Positions 10,513 to 21,726 of a stretch of DNA of 64,000 bases are shown here, piece by piece (the first letter of the stretch is position 1; each line of letters opens with the position of its first letter). Position numbers and translations under genes: made by a program. The stretch is from Agrocybe praecox. Its lineage: Eukaryota > Basidiomycota > Agaricomycetes > Agaricales > Agrocybaceae. A model generated the notes under the pieces. The model did no database searches. It had not been told where the DNA came from and saw only the letters and a program-made list of their open reading frames with translations. The stretch is taken from positions 177,001 through 241,000 of the forward strand of contig OZ024843.1 of the NCBI GenBank assembly GCA_964017145.1, given 5' to 3'.

Positions 10513-12772
10513 ATGGTCAACCCAGGCGCTTTCAAGGGTGCGCGTTTGCAATTCCTTCTGGGCGAAAAACTAGCATACTCCAAGGCCGTGAAGAATGGGC
10601 ACTCAGCCGATGCTCTCGCCAATATTCAACGTCGCTTTTTTAAACGATTTCCAATAGAGCTAAAAGAAGACGTGGACCCTACTCCAGAAGAGCTGACTGC
10701 TGTCGACGATGAAAGTCCGGACGCTGAACCGGTAGCGCCGTGTCTGGAGACGTTGGGGAAAGAGCGGTACGACATTGAGATCGAATCTCTGTCTCGAAGA
10801 CAGAAAAAAATCGTGTTCTGCAAGGGTGTATGTGTTTATGACTTTCTGTTTTTATTTTTAGTCCTAATTAACGTCAATAATTCCAGCAAATTAAAAGATG
10901 GCTTGCTTACCAGTTTGGCCGGGACAATGACATTGATCCCAAAGAATCTGGTGCTCATAACCCATACCGTGCTCTGCTCAACAAGCTCTCTGGAAACGTC
11001 ATGAACCGTCCACGCTGTAAGACAGCTACGAAAATGTGGTGGAGAAGTGAGCCTAAGCTGGTAGCAGATGAGGTGAGGCTTCGTGCTTCCCTCGACCCAA
11101 CTTTGAAGCCCAACCAGATGGTCGCGTTCCGTGATAAGGTCGCAAGGGAAATGTTTGCACTGCTGCCTAAAGAAGACCGCGACCATTGGCAGCACGTTGC
11201 TCAAGAGGAGCATCGTAAAGCCTTGGATGATTGGAAGAAGGAAATGGAGGGAGACCCCTCGACTGATCCTGCTGACCGTCAAAGGTATTTTTCATGATCA
11301 GTTGTTTTAGTTCGCATATTACATACTGACACTTACCTCGATAGGTGTATTCAGGGATTGGTTACGTTCATGCAACCAATTCTTGACCTCGTTTGCCAAG
11401 CTACGGGATGGAAAGCAACGTTTATCACTGGAGGACCGGAACCAGCACATGAAGGGAGACTGAACATCATAAGGTACGTGTATGAGCATGCTTCCAAGTT
11501 ATAATCAATTTAAAATTTACCTTAGCGTTCACTCGGGAACTACCAGTGGCGATATTAAGATGAATTTTGGGAGGGCGGAGAGAGCAAAATATAAAAAATA
11601 TATTGTTCCGTTGTACGGCCAATTCCTACAAAAGTGCTACAGTAAGTTTTTATTTATTTTAGATTATTATTGGTATACTAACACATACACTAGCTCCAGA
11701 GGAATGCCGAGCCCGTGCCCTTCCCACTGAATGCGAGTTCGACCCACTGGAGCAACTCAACTTGGATGCCGATGGCGCCAACTTCGACACCTTCAACTTG
11801 ACGCCGAACGCCGCCTCTTCTTTGAACGTCGCGTCTGTTTCGAATGTCGCGTCTGTTTCGAACGTCGCCTCTTCTTCGAACGCCGCCTTAAGTTCTCCGA
11901 ACGCCATCTCTTCTTCGACCGCAACTGCTCTCGCATTGCCATCGACAACTGATCCTACCAGCAACGTTGTTCCGACTACGTCTGCCACTGAGGATGTCAC
12001 GACGTTGGAATCAGGAGACATGTCCGAGTCCGCGATTCGTGAAGAAAGCCTCGTGGAAACACCTCCACCATCTCCCGGACCAAGCCCTCCTCCTTCACCG
12101 CCAATATCGCCTCCTATCGTGCCTTCTTCTCTTCCAACGACGGCACCGTCTATCTCACTCCTTAACCCACCTTCACGGGCCCCAACTCCATCTTTAGGGA
12201 AAAGGACCAGATCCAACACTATGCATCAAGAGAAGAACAGCGAGTCAGAGGTCAGCACTAAGAAGACTAGAAAAGACTGTGGCGAGGTACCCACCAATTC
12301 GATCGCTGCAGTAGCAGCCCCCATTGACGCTGTATGGTTCAAAAAGGCCATGGAAATGCTCACAAGCGAGTCGTTAGGGACCGAGTGGGCTGCTCTCGTC
12401 AACGTATGGGCCACATTTGAAAAAGAACAAGTCGAAAACACGGACCTTGGCAAGTTGTCCTCAACCAAGCGTCCTCCCGCGGTCAGCGCCTGGATTCAGC
12501 GTGCTCGTAAAGGAACTTGGCGGCCAGACATCCGCGATATCGATACGTATGAGATATCTTTTACGAGCTGGTGGTCAACTTTGCTCCCCGGACCTGCCGA
12601 AAGCTGGGAAAAGCTTCGTAAACCAGGCGTAAACGGTGTGCTTAGTGTGATGGTGGCATTGTTCTTCTGGGGTTGCGAGGTCCATCAAAATGGAAGTGAC
12701 AGGCAACAACAGATTTGGCGGCAGGTCGTTATTGACTCTAGCAAAGCCTTCACTGCTATGATGAGTTCGTAA
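10513..12772 (+). CDS. KDZ-associated accessory protein (678 aa, five exons)
   Basis: Exons 10513-10827, 10887-11284, 11345-11473, 11526-11641 and 11694-12772 sum to 2037 nt with frame kept. The N-terminal half has KGARLQFLLGEKLAYSKAV, RRFFKRFPIELKEDVDPTPE, an IKRWLAYQF segment and an HMG-box-like helix (FRDKVAREMFALLPKEDRD...W). It is followed by GWKATFITGGPEPAHEG, INIIR-type and HSGTTSGDIKMNFGRAERA motifs. I recognise this set as the accessory ORF that travels with KDZ transposons in Agaricomycetes; its role is unknown and probably DNA binding or recruitment. A Ser/Ala/Asn tract built on a ~21-bp coding repeat (NVASVSNVAS), a Pro-rich stretch and a C-terminal globular part with WIQRARKGTW follow. 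It is intact. Confidence 0.75.
11823..11890 (+). repeat. 21-bp coding minisatellite
   Basis: About three tandem units based on GTCGCGTCTGTTTCGAA encode repeated NVASVS. It is a length-variable tract inside the accessory gene. Confidence 0.7.
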
Positions 12773-13038
12773 ATATTAGCTTACATGTTTGATATCGTAC
12801 AGTAGATGACTGATAATCAATAATCAATGTTCGGGTGGGCTCACTTGGTGAACATGGTTGATGAACTCGGATCCACGCCAATTATGTCACGAAAATTTAA
12901 GATAAAATTGGGATGTGTATGAACCACATCCGTTGAACAGTCGAGTATAGTTGAAGTATAGACAAGTAATTGATACAACAGGGAACGACGCCAGCAACAA
13001 CACACGTGGCAATCTATTTTAACATTTAGTGCTGCATC

Positions 13039-13663
13039 ATTAAGAAAGGTACGCCGTTATCACGTGTTGCTTTATAATTTGAGCGCTCGCCAGCTATATT
13101 TAACATGAGCGCTCGGGAAATGGTCTGGACCTATTACATCAATTTATTTTCAGCGCCGAAATCTATATTTAATTATAGATTTCCATCAATGACATCAGCG
13201 CGCTTGTCCAGCTGAACGAACTAAGAATAGATAAAAATAATGAACATTATCCATCCTCCCTTTTCTGCATCCACCCCGTCCCGTCCCCAAAGAGGCGCGC
13301 AAACAGTGTTAAAAAAGTGTATAAATATATAACAACCTGTGCTCGCTGTTTCCCGACTCAAATCCATCCCGAACCCAGTGAACAAGCCAACCGCATGTCA
13401 AAGAGGGCATTTGGCGCGATGTTTGGTTATGTTTACCAGCGCCCGCCCCCTATCCAAAGCCATCCCGCCCTACCACACACTATTTGCAGACGCTCGGGCT
13501 GCAATATCACCCTGCCCACCCCCCCAGAGCCATAATATACCATACTACGGCATTTCCGGCACCAAAAAACCTTTAAAAAAGGGTCTTTCCAGATTAGGCA
13601 GTCTGTAGAGTAGCAGTATGCATGTATCACAGTCTGTGGTAACTACCAGTATATGATATATGA
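13039..13663 (-). repeat. Right long inverted repeat of KDZ-1
   Basis: Mirror of 3318-3942. It starts directly inside the variable 3' flank of the accessory gene and ends 18 bp before the element terminus. Confidence 0.9.
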
Positions 13664-13681
13664 TATTAGAGGACATGGCTG

Positions 13682-13689
13682 AATCCTAC
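13682..13689. repeat. Target-site duplication of KDZ-1, right
   Basis: AATCCTAC, the partner of 3293-3300. Confidence 0.85.
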
Positions 13690-14321
13690 CAAAACGATCA
13701 TCACTATTCTCGTCTAAACGGTACTTCAGCGGCCTTTTTTCATCTTCTCCGACAGTAAAGACAGTGACCAAGCCCCCAGCTATATCATCATCTACATCAC
13801 TTATCCCTATCGCTTCACTCCCACCATCCTCACCCACAGAAAAATCCCCGTTATTTGACCTGCCGGTACCGCCACCAGTACCTGACGAAAGACCTTCATC
13901 CGTCTCTGAGCCACCCATCATCGAGGACGCGGTTCCTTTTACATGGTCAAACGAACCCCATCCTGAACTATCTGTGCACCAAACCTGCTCTGTTACCGCT
14001 CCATTCCCGACACGCTCCATCATACCTCCCCCCCAACGCGACTTCTCGGACCTGCGAAGTTCTGGAGGAAATCCCTGGCACAGCCTACAGCATCGCAAAG
14101 GACGTGGCCGACGACGCCAAACCCGGCAAAAATCATCTCATCAACGGAAACGACAACAACCACCCCATAATCATTCCTATCCTCCTGCTCATCCACACCA
14201 TTCCAACAGTCTCACTCCCTTAGACTGGGTCTCCGATCCTCGCCTTCTTTCTCTGAGCCAGATTCTCACCTCGTTAGGCTGGTCTCCACCTGCTACATTG
14301 AACCCGAATTTTGTTAGATAG
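13690..14321 (+). CDS. Gag-like ORF of the LTR element, 3' portion
   Basis: This is the continuation of the ORF broken at 3300. The frame is open from 13690 to the stop at 14319-14321, and reading through from 3300 is in register without any stop. The product is Pro/Ser-rich (PVPPPVPDERPS), then very basic (HRKGRGRRRQTRQKSSHQRK), then His/Pro-rich, ending TLNPNFVR. The basic stretch could bind RNA, as expected of a gag protein. There is no ATG near the junction, so this half is not expected to be translated alone. Confidence 0.6.
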
Positions 14322-14367
14322 GTTTTGTGTACGCAACAAGGGCGTTGCTTTGTAGAAGGTGGGCACA

Positions 14368-15367
14368 TGTGGCAGTGCAACCGGTCTGATTAGATTAGAT
14401 CATGTACAGACTCTATGTGACCCCGACGCGTCAGCCAGTACTGTCAAATTTCTTGATGAAGAGTCCTTAGTTGCCTATTTGACTTGATGCATCCACGCCC
14501 TTAGTTAACCATTTGCCTAAATCATGTATCAGGGTGACCGACAGTGACTATGAGGCTGAAGTCATGTGAAAAGTATGTGATATGCATGTGATTCGGTGCA
14601 CAGCCACCAAAACTATTTACAATAGAGTGTTCTAAAAATATATCTGAACTAAAAATAGATTTATTTCGTCCTGAAAACATAGAAATGTTCTATAAATAGA
14701 TCTTTTCTAAATTTAGACGTGGTCTAAAAATAGATTTGAGTTTCATTTTGGCAAAATCAAAAATATTCTAAAAATAGATCTGTGCTAAAAAATAAATAAA
14801 TTCTAAAAATAGATTTATCTTGTCCTTTTTTATCTCAATCCCATCTATTATGCATCAAAGGACTTTATCTCAAAAAGCTCAAAGTCCAAAGTCCTCTTGC
14901 CTTATTGGGTTAATTAGATGTGACACCACTCAAAGGCCCTGTTTGTTTTGTATCCTGCATGCCCCTGCCTGGTGATATCATTATTTATTATTTGTTTACA
15001 TTTGAGGCCATATAAACATATGAATAGAGCCCAAACATGTAAATAGAGGCAAGCAAAAAGCCATGTGCATAGATTTTGATCCCATCAATTACAAACACAT
15101 GACTATCAGGTGATAAGTCACAAACAGTCACAGTCAGCCAGTCGACAGGCTGGACACATGATTTTAGACCAATGGATAACTAAGGGCATGGATGCATCAA
15201 GTCAAATAGGCAACTATGGATAAGTCATGAATGAATTTGACAGTAACTTGTGGACGCGTACATAGCCGAATTCAGATCATCCTTTGCCCACTACCGCCAT
15301 CGTGCAAGGCTACTTGACGCGCTTCCGAGCCCAGCTACGCCATCTAGCTGCATACTGGACTGCTCCA
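14368..15367 (+). repeat. 3' LTR of the gag-only element, split by an inverted-repeat element
   Basis: The LTR is 14368-14431 plus 15253-15367. Removing the 821-bp insert and one GACGCGT restores exactly 172 bp. A purine-rich tract AGAAGGTGGGCACA precedes it. Confidence 0.75.
14432..15252. mobile_element. 821-bp non-autonomous inverted-repeat element (MITE-like)
   Basis: It is flanked by GACGCGT (14425-14431 and 15253-15259), a 7-bp duplication or 8 bp with one mismatch. Imperfect terminal repeats of about 85 bp start CAGCCAGTACTGTCAAATT and, from the other end, CACAAGTTACTGTCAAATT; both contain TTGCCTATTTGACTTGATGC. The interior has many CTAAAAATAGAT units between about 14633 and 14815. It has no gene. 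The interior (about 14560-15115) is related to that of the 941-bp element at 27427-28367. Confidence 0.8.
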
Positions 15368-15371
15368 ACGT

Positions 15372-15880
15372 ACGAGAAACTTAGGACCACCTGAGCAGGT
15401 AGCAACTTGACACGAATGCGATCCTTTTATAGCACCCATCAAGCACCCGTAGGTAGGCTACAGCAGTTCCTCGTGCTGGACAATGCAGCAGTCCCACGTG
15501 TCTTGTCGTTCACAACATGGAAAATAGCAAGACACAGACTCGCCGAATGGGCGAGAAATTCTATTCTTGTTATTTTCAGAAAATGCGCATGCGCATGCGC
15601 TCAGTCTCGTCCTCTGGATTTGCGTCATAAGGAAGGTGTTCGAGGGCATTGATCCATCCTCCACCCACCTTAGGCATTCGGACCGAATTCCGCCACTGAA
15701 TGTCATTTAATTTACAGCACCCAGTGGAGAACCGCCGGGAAATATAACAAGAGATACGTTCACACTAATACATAGGGGGAAAATTGGAACATCATAAACC
15801 ATTTAATTTTAAGGGATTGTAAGGAACACAAATGGCTTGAAAGCTAAGAAGGCAAACAGGGCGAAAGGGATTCGTAACGG
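15372..15880. other. No gene recognised
   Basis: Spacer between the LTR element and the first R repeat. It contains a GCGCATGCGCATGCGC run near 15586-15601. Confidence 0.45.
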
Positions 15881-17330
15881 GATGAGCGGCATGATGTCAT
15901 TCATGTGACCTTGCCGAATATCGGAGAGCCCGGAACGGCCCCGTCTATCCCGAATGCCCGCCTTTGTTCGCCCCATACTCCCACCATCGAGCTCCCTGTT
16001 CCTTGCTCTCTTGGCCTTCCTCTCGCTTTGTTACGCCCACCTAAACCTACACATGTGACGCCCGTAATGCACGCAGAATATTATATGGTACTGTGGCGAC
16101 GAAACCAACTAAACGTCAAACATCGCTAAATACATTGGGCTGTTATTTTTATTGTCCTTCAATACCATCTATATCTGCCTGCCGAACTCCTACAAATCCC
16201 TTTTCTCTGCCTTTTATACAGCTAGCATCGTTCGTGCATTCTACCTGCTATCGTGTTCTGAACCATGGTCATTCCGGTGCAGCCTATTTTTGCATTTAGG
16301 GGTGACCATTGTCAATTATTGGATCATCTTGAATTCACGAGGGTGACATTACCCAGGCTGGATAGGTGGGGAGTATAAAATAAATATGGTATGCCAATAT
16401 GATCAAAGTTCCTGGTGCGTGCATAGTAAATATTTTTGTTAACCTGTTCTTCGGTCTTTGTCCTATCAGAATGGGTTCAATGAATCCGTTCTTGCACTCT
16501 CTTAAACAGTTCATCCTAGCAGAGAGCTGGAAGCGGTCCCCTAATTCTGCCATTTTCTTCCCGTCTACTGTTATATTGTTCCTTGCTCTTGGCCTCCCTA
16601 ACCCGTGAAAATGTTGTATAAAGGAATTGTTCGCTGCACCTGCCATCAAAATTCATGCTCTATACCTAGTCCTCATTTCAATGTTGCGGAATCGAATTGA
16701 ACTCATGGAATATATTGTGCATTATTTTTCTTCCTTCCTCGTCTTCCCTTCCTCCGACATTGTCTGAAAAGTTCTCTTCGAGCCCATCTGTGGTCACCCA
16801 CTTCGACCCCTCAAATAACGCACAGCCCACGCAGGAAGGCTGGGCTCGTCCACACCACCTTTATTACTCACCTATGTATTTTCTATCTTGCCGCTGGTAC
16901 GAGACATTCTTTCCCATCTCTCCTAATATGTTTGCTGAAGATTCGTCTTACAAGGTTCGGGCTGTATCTGATCATTACTTAACATCCAGTGGGTCCCTTC
17001 TCTTTCGATGCTTAATCATCACATACAGGACTTACACCATTTATTCTGGTATTTTCGCACCTCTACGACTCTTTTTTGAAACGCGCAATACAAACATACG
17101 CTGTATGGTGTGTATGATGCGGTTTGCTTTCAATTTGAAGCTTGATATTTTGATATATAATACTCCTCTAAAACGGAACAGGGTCGACGCCACCATGATT
17201 GGTAAGACTTGAACTCCCTTCTTCTTTCTTTCTCCTAGACCATATAGGCATTTCTGCGTGCTATGGACCTTTTCCTCACTCTTGAATTCAGCTGATACCC
17301 CTGAACAATACATGATACCACGGAAATGGT
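15881..17330 (+). repeat. Dispersed repeat R, copy A
   Basis: About 1.4 kb non-coding repeat. Landmarks in order are: GCATGATGTCATTC and CGGAGAGCC near the start; TTGTTCGCC-CATAC-CCCACC; AATGCACGCAGAA; GGGCTGTTATTTTTATTGTC; ACCCACTTCGACCCCTCAAA; and CTGAACAATACATG at the end. Related copies lie near 23.1, 27.2/30.4 and 36.5 kb in the same orientation. ORFs in it are not conserved in frame between copies. The type of element is unknown. Confidence 0.7.
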
Positions 17331-18075
17331 TGGGACAGGAAGCATGGAGTCAACGATGTCAACTCCGGAAATCTGATACCGTATTCGATTCTTGGCTCCC
17401 TAACGTCGTTCCGCGTCGTATCTCCTCTTCTCTCTCTTCGGGACATTCTATGACTGATTGATCCATAACTTCAACTCTTATCGTAACTCGGCTTAACTGA
17501 TGGAGTGTGGGAAAGGAGGGGCATATAATGTTCATTCTTTAATGGAATCACAAAGCTAACTAGGGGCATAAAGTCTGATTTCAGCTTTCCTGTTGCGCCT
17601 CGTAAGAAATGTTTTAATTATGATTATTCCTACTAATTTAGGCTAGGAATCTCCATGGCATATCATATGTTCCGGACATGTTAACCTAACTCTTACTCTG
17701 CTCCAAACGAATGACGCGTAAAGCACCAGAATGTAAGTACACTTTCATATTCCTTCTCACGACTTTCTCTCGTCGCGTGCTACCCAATTCTCTCCTACGA
17801 ATGCGATACATGATTCGCCTTAGACGTAAAGGAATCTATGTTTTGTACTTCTTCCTATACTTGCCTTCACGATACGCTATGTAATGCTTAACTTTCAGAT
17901 AGGCTCTCCCCTGTTGAGTGCCACAAAAAGTTCAGCACTCACGGAAATCCTGGAAGTCGTTCCTCCGTTTATCTGCACGTCACGTCATTATAGTTTGTTG
18001 ATTATTTTCTTTGTCGTCATTTGGTATGCCCTGGCAACATTGTCCTCGTGTCCAGGCACTGATGAGTCCTTATGT
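17331..18075. other. No gene recognised
   Basis: Spacer between repeat R copy A and an LTR remnant. No supported ORF or structure was seen. Confidence 0.45.
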
Positions 18076-18249
18076 TGTGGCAGTGCAACCTGCCCCAGTC
18101 AGATTAGATTAGATCGTATACAGCTATGTGACCACGACACGTACATAGCTTAATCCATCCTTGCTTTGACCACAACTGCCATCGTGCGAGGCTGCTCGAC
18201 GCGCTTTCGAGCCCAACTACGCCATCCAGCTACACTCTGGACTGCTCCA
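18076..18249 (+). repeat. Solo LTR of the gag-only element family
   Basis: It starts TGTGGCAGTGCAACC and ends TGGACTGCTCCA like the LTR at 2021-2192, with several differences. No convincing target duplication was seen. It lies about 750 bp upstream of membrane-family copy 2, similar to the remnant before copy 5. Confidence 0.65.
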
Positions 18250-18996
18250 ACATGTACGATCCACGACTTCCTCAGATCTAGTCCCCTTAACGACCTTCTG
18301 TCCTCACAGATACAGCTGTACAACAGGATATGAATCAAGATAAGATGGAAGTGAGGCCTTGAGTCATTTAAGTTGAGAGAACAAATCAAAGAAGGGCTAC
18401 AAGAAAAACATGGGATACACGCGTTCTCTTCCATGTGGTCTGTCAGGTGCGAAGGTAGAACAGGGCTATACCGACCTTACTGTATCACCCATCCGGTTCT
18501 AAATCTGACAACGCTCCTGGACTACAGCCTCTCTTCCAATAAGCAGCTCTTCAGCCAACTAGTTTCGCATTCGCATATTTTCTCTCTCTTGAGAACATAT
18601 CCAGGACGTCGAATTCCCGTGCCCACGGCTCTATCCACATATATCCATCAACCATCTGTCCAACGTTCAAAAATCGATGGACCAAATGACAACTCCGCTT
18701 TGTTTGTTCTCGTACCACCCAATTGGAGCCAGATCAACTGATCCCCAAAAATATAGGTCCGTCTAACCCGTCTGACTCATGCCAGTAATCGTTCCCACAC
18801 AAAAAAACCTCTAACAAACTTACACATCTTCATTATACTTGATTATTGATGTCAAGATATCAAAAACGCTGAATGGTTCAAGATTGGATTGGATATTGAC
18901 ACCGGTAACTTGCGGTACTCAATCTCATAAATTAAAAGGGTTGTACTACGGTTTCAGCCAACAAATATCCTCCCAAGCGAGGTGTTCCTTCTTTCC
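18250..18996. other. Upstream region of membrane-family copy 2
   Basis: No supported gene. An ORF at 18373-18741 has no recognisable features. Confidence 0.4.
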
Positions 18997-20524
18997 ATGA
19001 GCATTAGTACCCATCGGCCAGTCTTTGTCGATGACTACGACGCAGGAATCATCTATGACGGGGCTTAGTCGGGGAGCATGGGGCTCACGACGAGCGCAGA
19101 GATTCTGACTGATCCTGGTTCACGAAGTACGCTGTTTTACGGAACACTTCACACCACAGAGGTCTATCAGTCGGAATATAGTTTCTCATACCTATTTAAT
19201 GGTAAGTGTTCTCTTCAAATATTCTTGCACACAATGATTTGTATTCATTCATCATTGATATACAACAAATTTATCACAGGAACGAATTTTAATGCTTTTT
19301 TCGTTGGTGGATCCGGGCTGGAAGCTTCACCATGCAAAATCGATGGTGTCATTCAGGAGATGGAACCATTTAATGGGGGATTCACGTGTCAAAATAAGGA
19401 TGCACTATCATCGAAAGAGCATAACTTAACATTTACGTCGCATATTTCGAATGAGCTCGTCTCATTTGATGGATTATATTTTACGCCTACAAAGGTTGTA
19501 GATGGAGGTGCAGATCAACAATAAGACCTAAAGGTTAGCCTAGAGAGTGCGGGTGACAGCTTCGACTTGAAATTCAATGGTCAGTAATATTTCAGCGTAT
19601 TTTGTTTAAATTATCTAACCCTACCATCTAGGAATCTCAGCTGGAATATATGTGACTAGTGAATTTAACTCCTTTGGAACGGTGTCTACATGGTTTCTTT
19701 CTTACAGTATTGACAATATTCAACACTTTAACTTCACATTTGTGAACCCATCTCAGAATGCTGAGCTAGATCTCATAACCCAACTTCTCATACAAACACC
19801 ACCTCTTTCCTCAAGCACACATACTCTAACTGTGACCCTTCTAAAGCCAGAGGCTTTTGGAGTGGACCAGCTCTACTTCGACTTTGCCATTGTTCAAGGC
19901 ATGGCGCGACAATTTGGCCTGGAAGTTGTCCCAAACATATCAACGTCTATCCCCCAATCCAGTCCGGCGGCTCCAACTTCCTCGACAATATTGAATCCAG
20001 CGACTACTAGCATACAAATATCTACAATCGGACGCGGTCGCCAGGTTAGCCATGGTGCTATTGCTGGTATTGCGATAGCTTCCTTTGTGGCGATACTTAC
20101 GGTGTTTGCTTTATGGAGATACGTCATTCAAAAACAAACAGTGATCGCTCCCGATGACAACTCAACTGTACTACCATTCATCCCACCTAATACAACTCAA
20201 ACCAGTCGTTTGATTGTGTCCCAACACACACCCGTTTCAAAGGTTAACCAGTCTCACCAAGCATATGGCATCAACAGGTCGACCGCAGAAGGGCAATCCC
20301 GTCCTCAAGGTGAAGAAAACATAGTCATTGGGCCAATAAATAGAGGGCGTTTAGTGACAAATCAATACAGAGAATACACACAGAGCTCTGAGGTTGCTAA
20401 CTCAGAAGATGGGCGTAGCCATGAGCATGAGGACGAGGAGGATATTATAAGCCTGCCACCTATATATAACACACTTAGGAGGTCCCTCACGAACACTGAA
20501 CCTTCGTCTATGCCTCAGGTCTAG
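18997..20524 (+). pseudogene. One-pass membrane protein family, copy 2 (two in-frame stops)
   Basis: Exons 18997-19201, 19280-19579 and 19632-20524 follow the family splice pattern. The first exon starts MSISTHRPVFVDDYDAGIIY and hits TAG at 19066-19068 exactly where paralogues have the Trp of GPW (TGG). Exon 2 has a second stop, TAA at 19522-19524, before SAGDSFDLKFNG. Exon 3 is fully open: the second ectodomain half, a Pro/Thr-rich stalk, the basic-flanked helix GAIAGIAIASFVAILTVFAL, and a tail ending SLPPIYNTLRR. The long open exon 3 suggests recent decay. It is followed at once by another tail relic. Confidence 0.8.
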
Positions 20525-20541
20525 TTAGCATAGCATATATA

Positions 20542-21102
20542 TTGTTCCCAGATAGAATTATGCATATTGGATGCAATAGACCGCACCACGGAGATACAGG
20601 CGAAACCGTTAGTTACTTCACATACCAGATGACTCTTATTCAAAATAGGACACGGTCAACTAACCTGGAAGTAGTTACAAATGCCACTTCTCTTTCTCCG
20701 ACGTTGAATCTAATATCTCCCAGCTTGCGTGTATCCAGTCCAACATTTTCGTTCACTCCACCGTCTTCCCCAACCAACCTACATCGGATCAGCGAAGGAA
20801 AGATTGTTACCATATAATCGCAGCGTGGAATTTCTACCATCTAACCTCCCTGATCCTTCCCCAAATAGACGCTTCAGACTCGCACAGTTTACAGAACGAG
20901 AGAAATAACAAACACCGACAAGCATTTCCCTTGCAGAATCCGAATCCACAGCCCGAAGCACACCAACAATCACATACAGGGGCTGAGGTTGAAGAAGGGG
21001 ACCGGGCCCTCTATCGTCCTCGTCCTTTGCGCCCTGCTAGATCCCGTCGAGTTCGCTACAGAGTACATGAAGACGGTGGAGCAGTCATGAATTCGGAGTA
21101 GT
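20542..21102 (+). pseudogene. 3'-end relic of another membrane-family copy
   Basis: Fragments in shifting frames match the end of family exon 3: TYQMTLIQNRTRSTNLEVV, then a Ser/Pro-rich part, RFRLAQFTERE, and VRYRVHEDGGAV before a stop near 21100. No exon 1 or 2 is present, so this is the leftover 3' end of a tandem duplicate. Confidence 0.65.
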
Positions 21103-21415
21103 AGGGTTAAGGATCCCGGTCAGACCTAAAATATCGAACTCTAGTGTACTTCTATGATTGATGGATTGCACACAAATAAAACTTGGATACATAGATAGTC
21201 CACGGTTACAGAGTCGCGTTGCTTGATAATAGCCCCTATTAATAATGTTTGACAAGGAAGTTCGGAGATCCCGGCGAGAAGTGATGGACTGTTCTACAAG
21301 CATCACTTACTGGGCGCTTCTCACATTATGCCACGGAACGGTTCTCTGGGTTACATTTGACGTTATCACAGTACGAATTTCTGATACTTATTTGAGGGTG
21401 ATAATGATCAGCTGA

Positions 21416-21422
21416 TATAAAA
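21416..21422 (+). promoter_or_regulatory. Possible TATA box for copy 3
   Basis: TATAAAA lies about 305 bp before the ATG at 21727, in an otherwise AT-poor stretch. The distance is long for a TATA element, so this is weak. Confidence 0.3.
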
Positions 21423-21726
21423 CTCCCACATGCATCAATTGTCTAATCAACATGAGACATCTTCTCCCTTCCCTTCTCTCCTCAGGTATCGAGTCACTCC
21501 AAATCAGAATCAGAATTGTGATTCTAAGAAGGTGATCCTGGCTTGCTATTCCTATAGTAATAGGACAAGGAGATCGAATATCAGAAATATGATCTCTAAA
21601 TAAAGGCGAATCTGGCTGTGTTTTGTCAGATAAGACATTTCGGATTGGACGCCTTAAATGATTGGATAATTTGCTTGCGCTCTATGACTATCACGTCCCT
21701 AACCCATCATCGCATGCACTCCAAAC

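Larger units (their letters stand above)
3301..13681. mobile_element. KDZ-1: complete KDZ (Kyakuja-Dileera-Zisupton) DNA transposon
   Basis: The element is 10,381 bp and flanked by the 8-bp duplication AATCCTAC (3293-3300 and 13682-13689). Long inverted repeats of about 625 bp lie just inside the ends (3318-3942 and 13039-13663); I saw no difference between the arms in the stretches compared by eye. The outermost ~17 bp are only loosely inverted: one end starts ACCTGTAGC, the other (reverse complement) CAGCCATG. It carries a CxC2 KDZ transposase (-), a small basic protein gene (+), an RNase H1 N-domain gene (-) and a KDZ-associated accessory gene (+). Every splice junction I checked keeps frame, so the element looks autonomous and young. 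Eight-bp duplications are known for Zisupton-type elements. Confidence 0.88.
2017..15371 (+). mobile_element. Non-autonomous (gag-only) LTR retrotransposon, split by two later insertions
   Basis: Two direct repeats of 172 bp with TG...CA ends (2021-2192, and 14368-14431 plus 15253-15367) flank a single long ORF. ACGT lies directly outside both ends (2017-2020 and 15368-15371) and fits a 4-bp target duplication. A primer-binding-like sequence starts two bases after the 5' LTR and a purine-rich tract precedes the 3' LTR. Removing the KDZ element and the 821-bp element with their duplicated bases leaves about 2.13 kb. No protease, integrase or reverse transcriptase is present, so it must have been moved in trans. 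Solo or decayed LTRs of the same type occur at 18076-18249 and about 40066-40210. Confidence 0.75.

Noticed and set aside
4231..12772. Possible TET/JBP dioxygenase gene, since KDZ elements can carry one
   Set aside because: None of the ORFs in either KDZ element shows the HxD...H dioxygenase pattern; the additional genes are of other types.
16697..17212. 171-codon ORF in repeat R copy A
   Set aside because: Homologous positions in copies B, C and D are shifted in frame and interrupted, so it is not a conserved protein.
18373..18741. 122-codon plus ORF before copy 2
   Set aside because: No recognised motif, no paralogue in the sister region before copy 5, and no promoter or splice signal.
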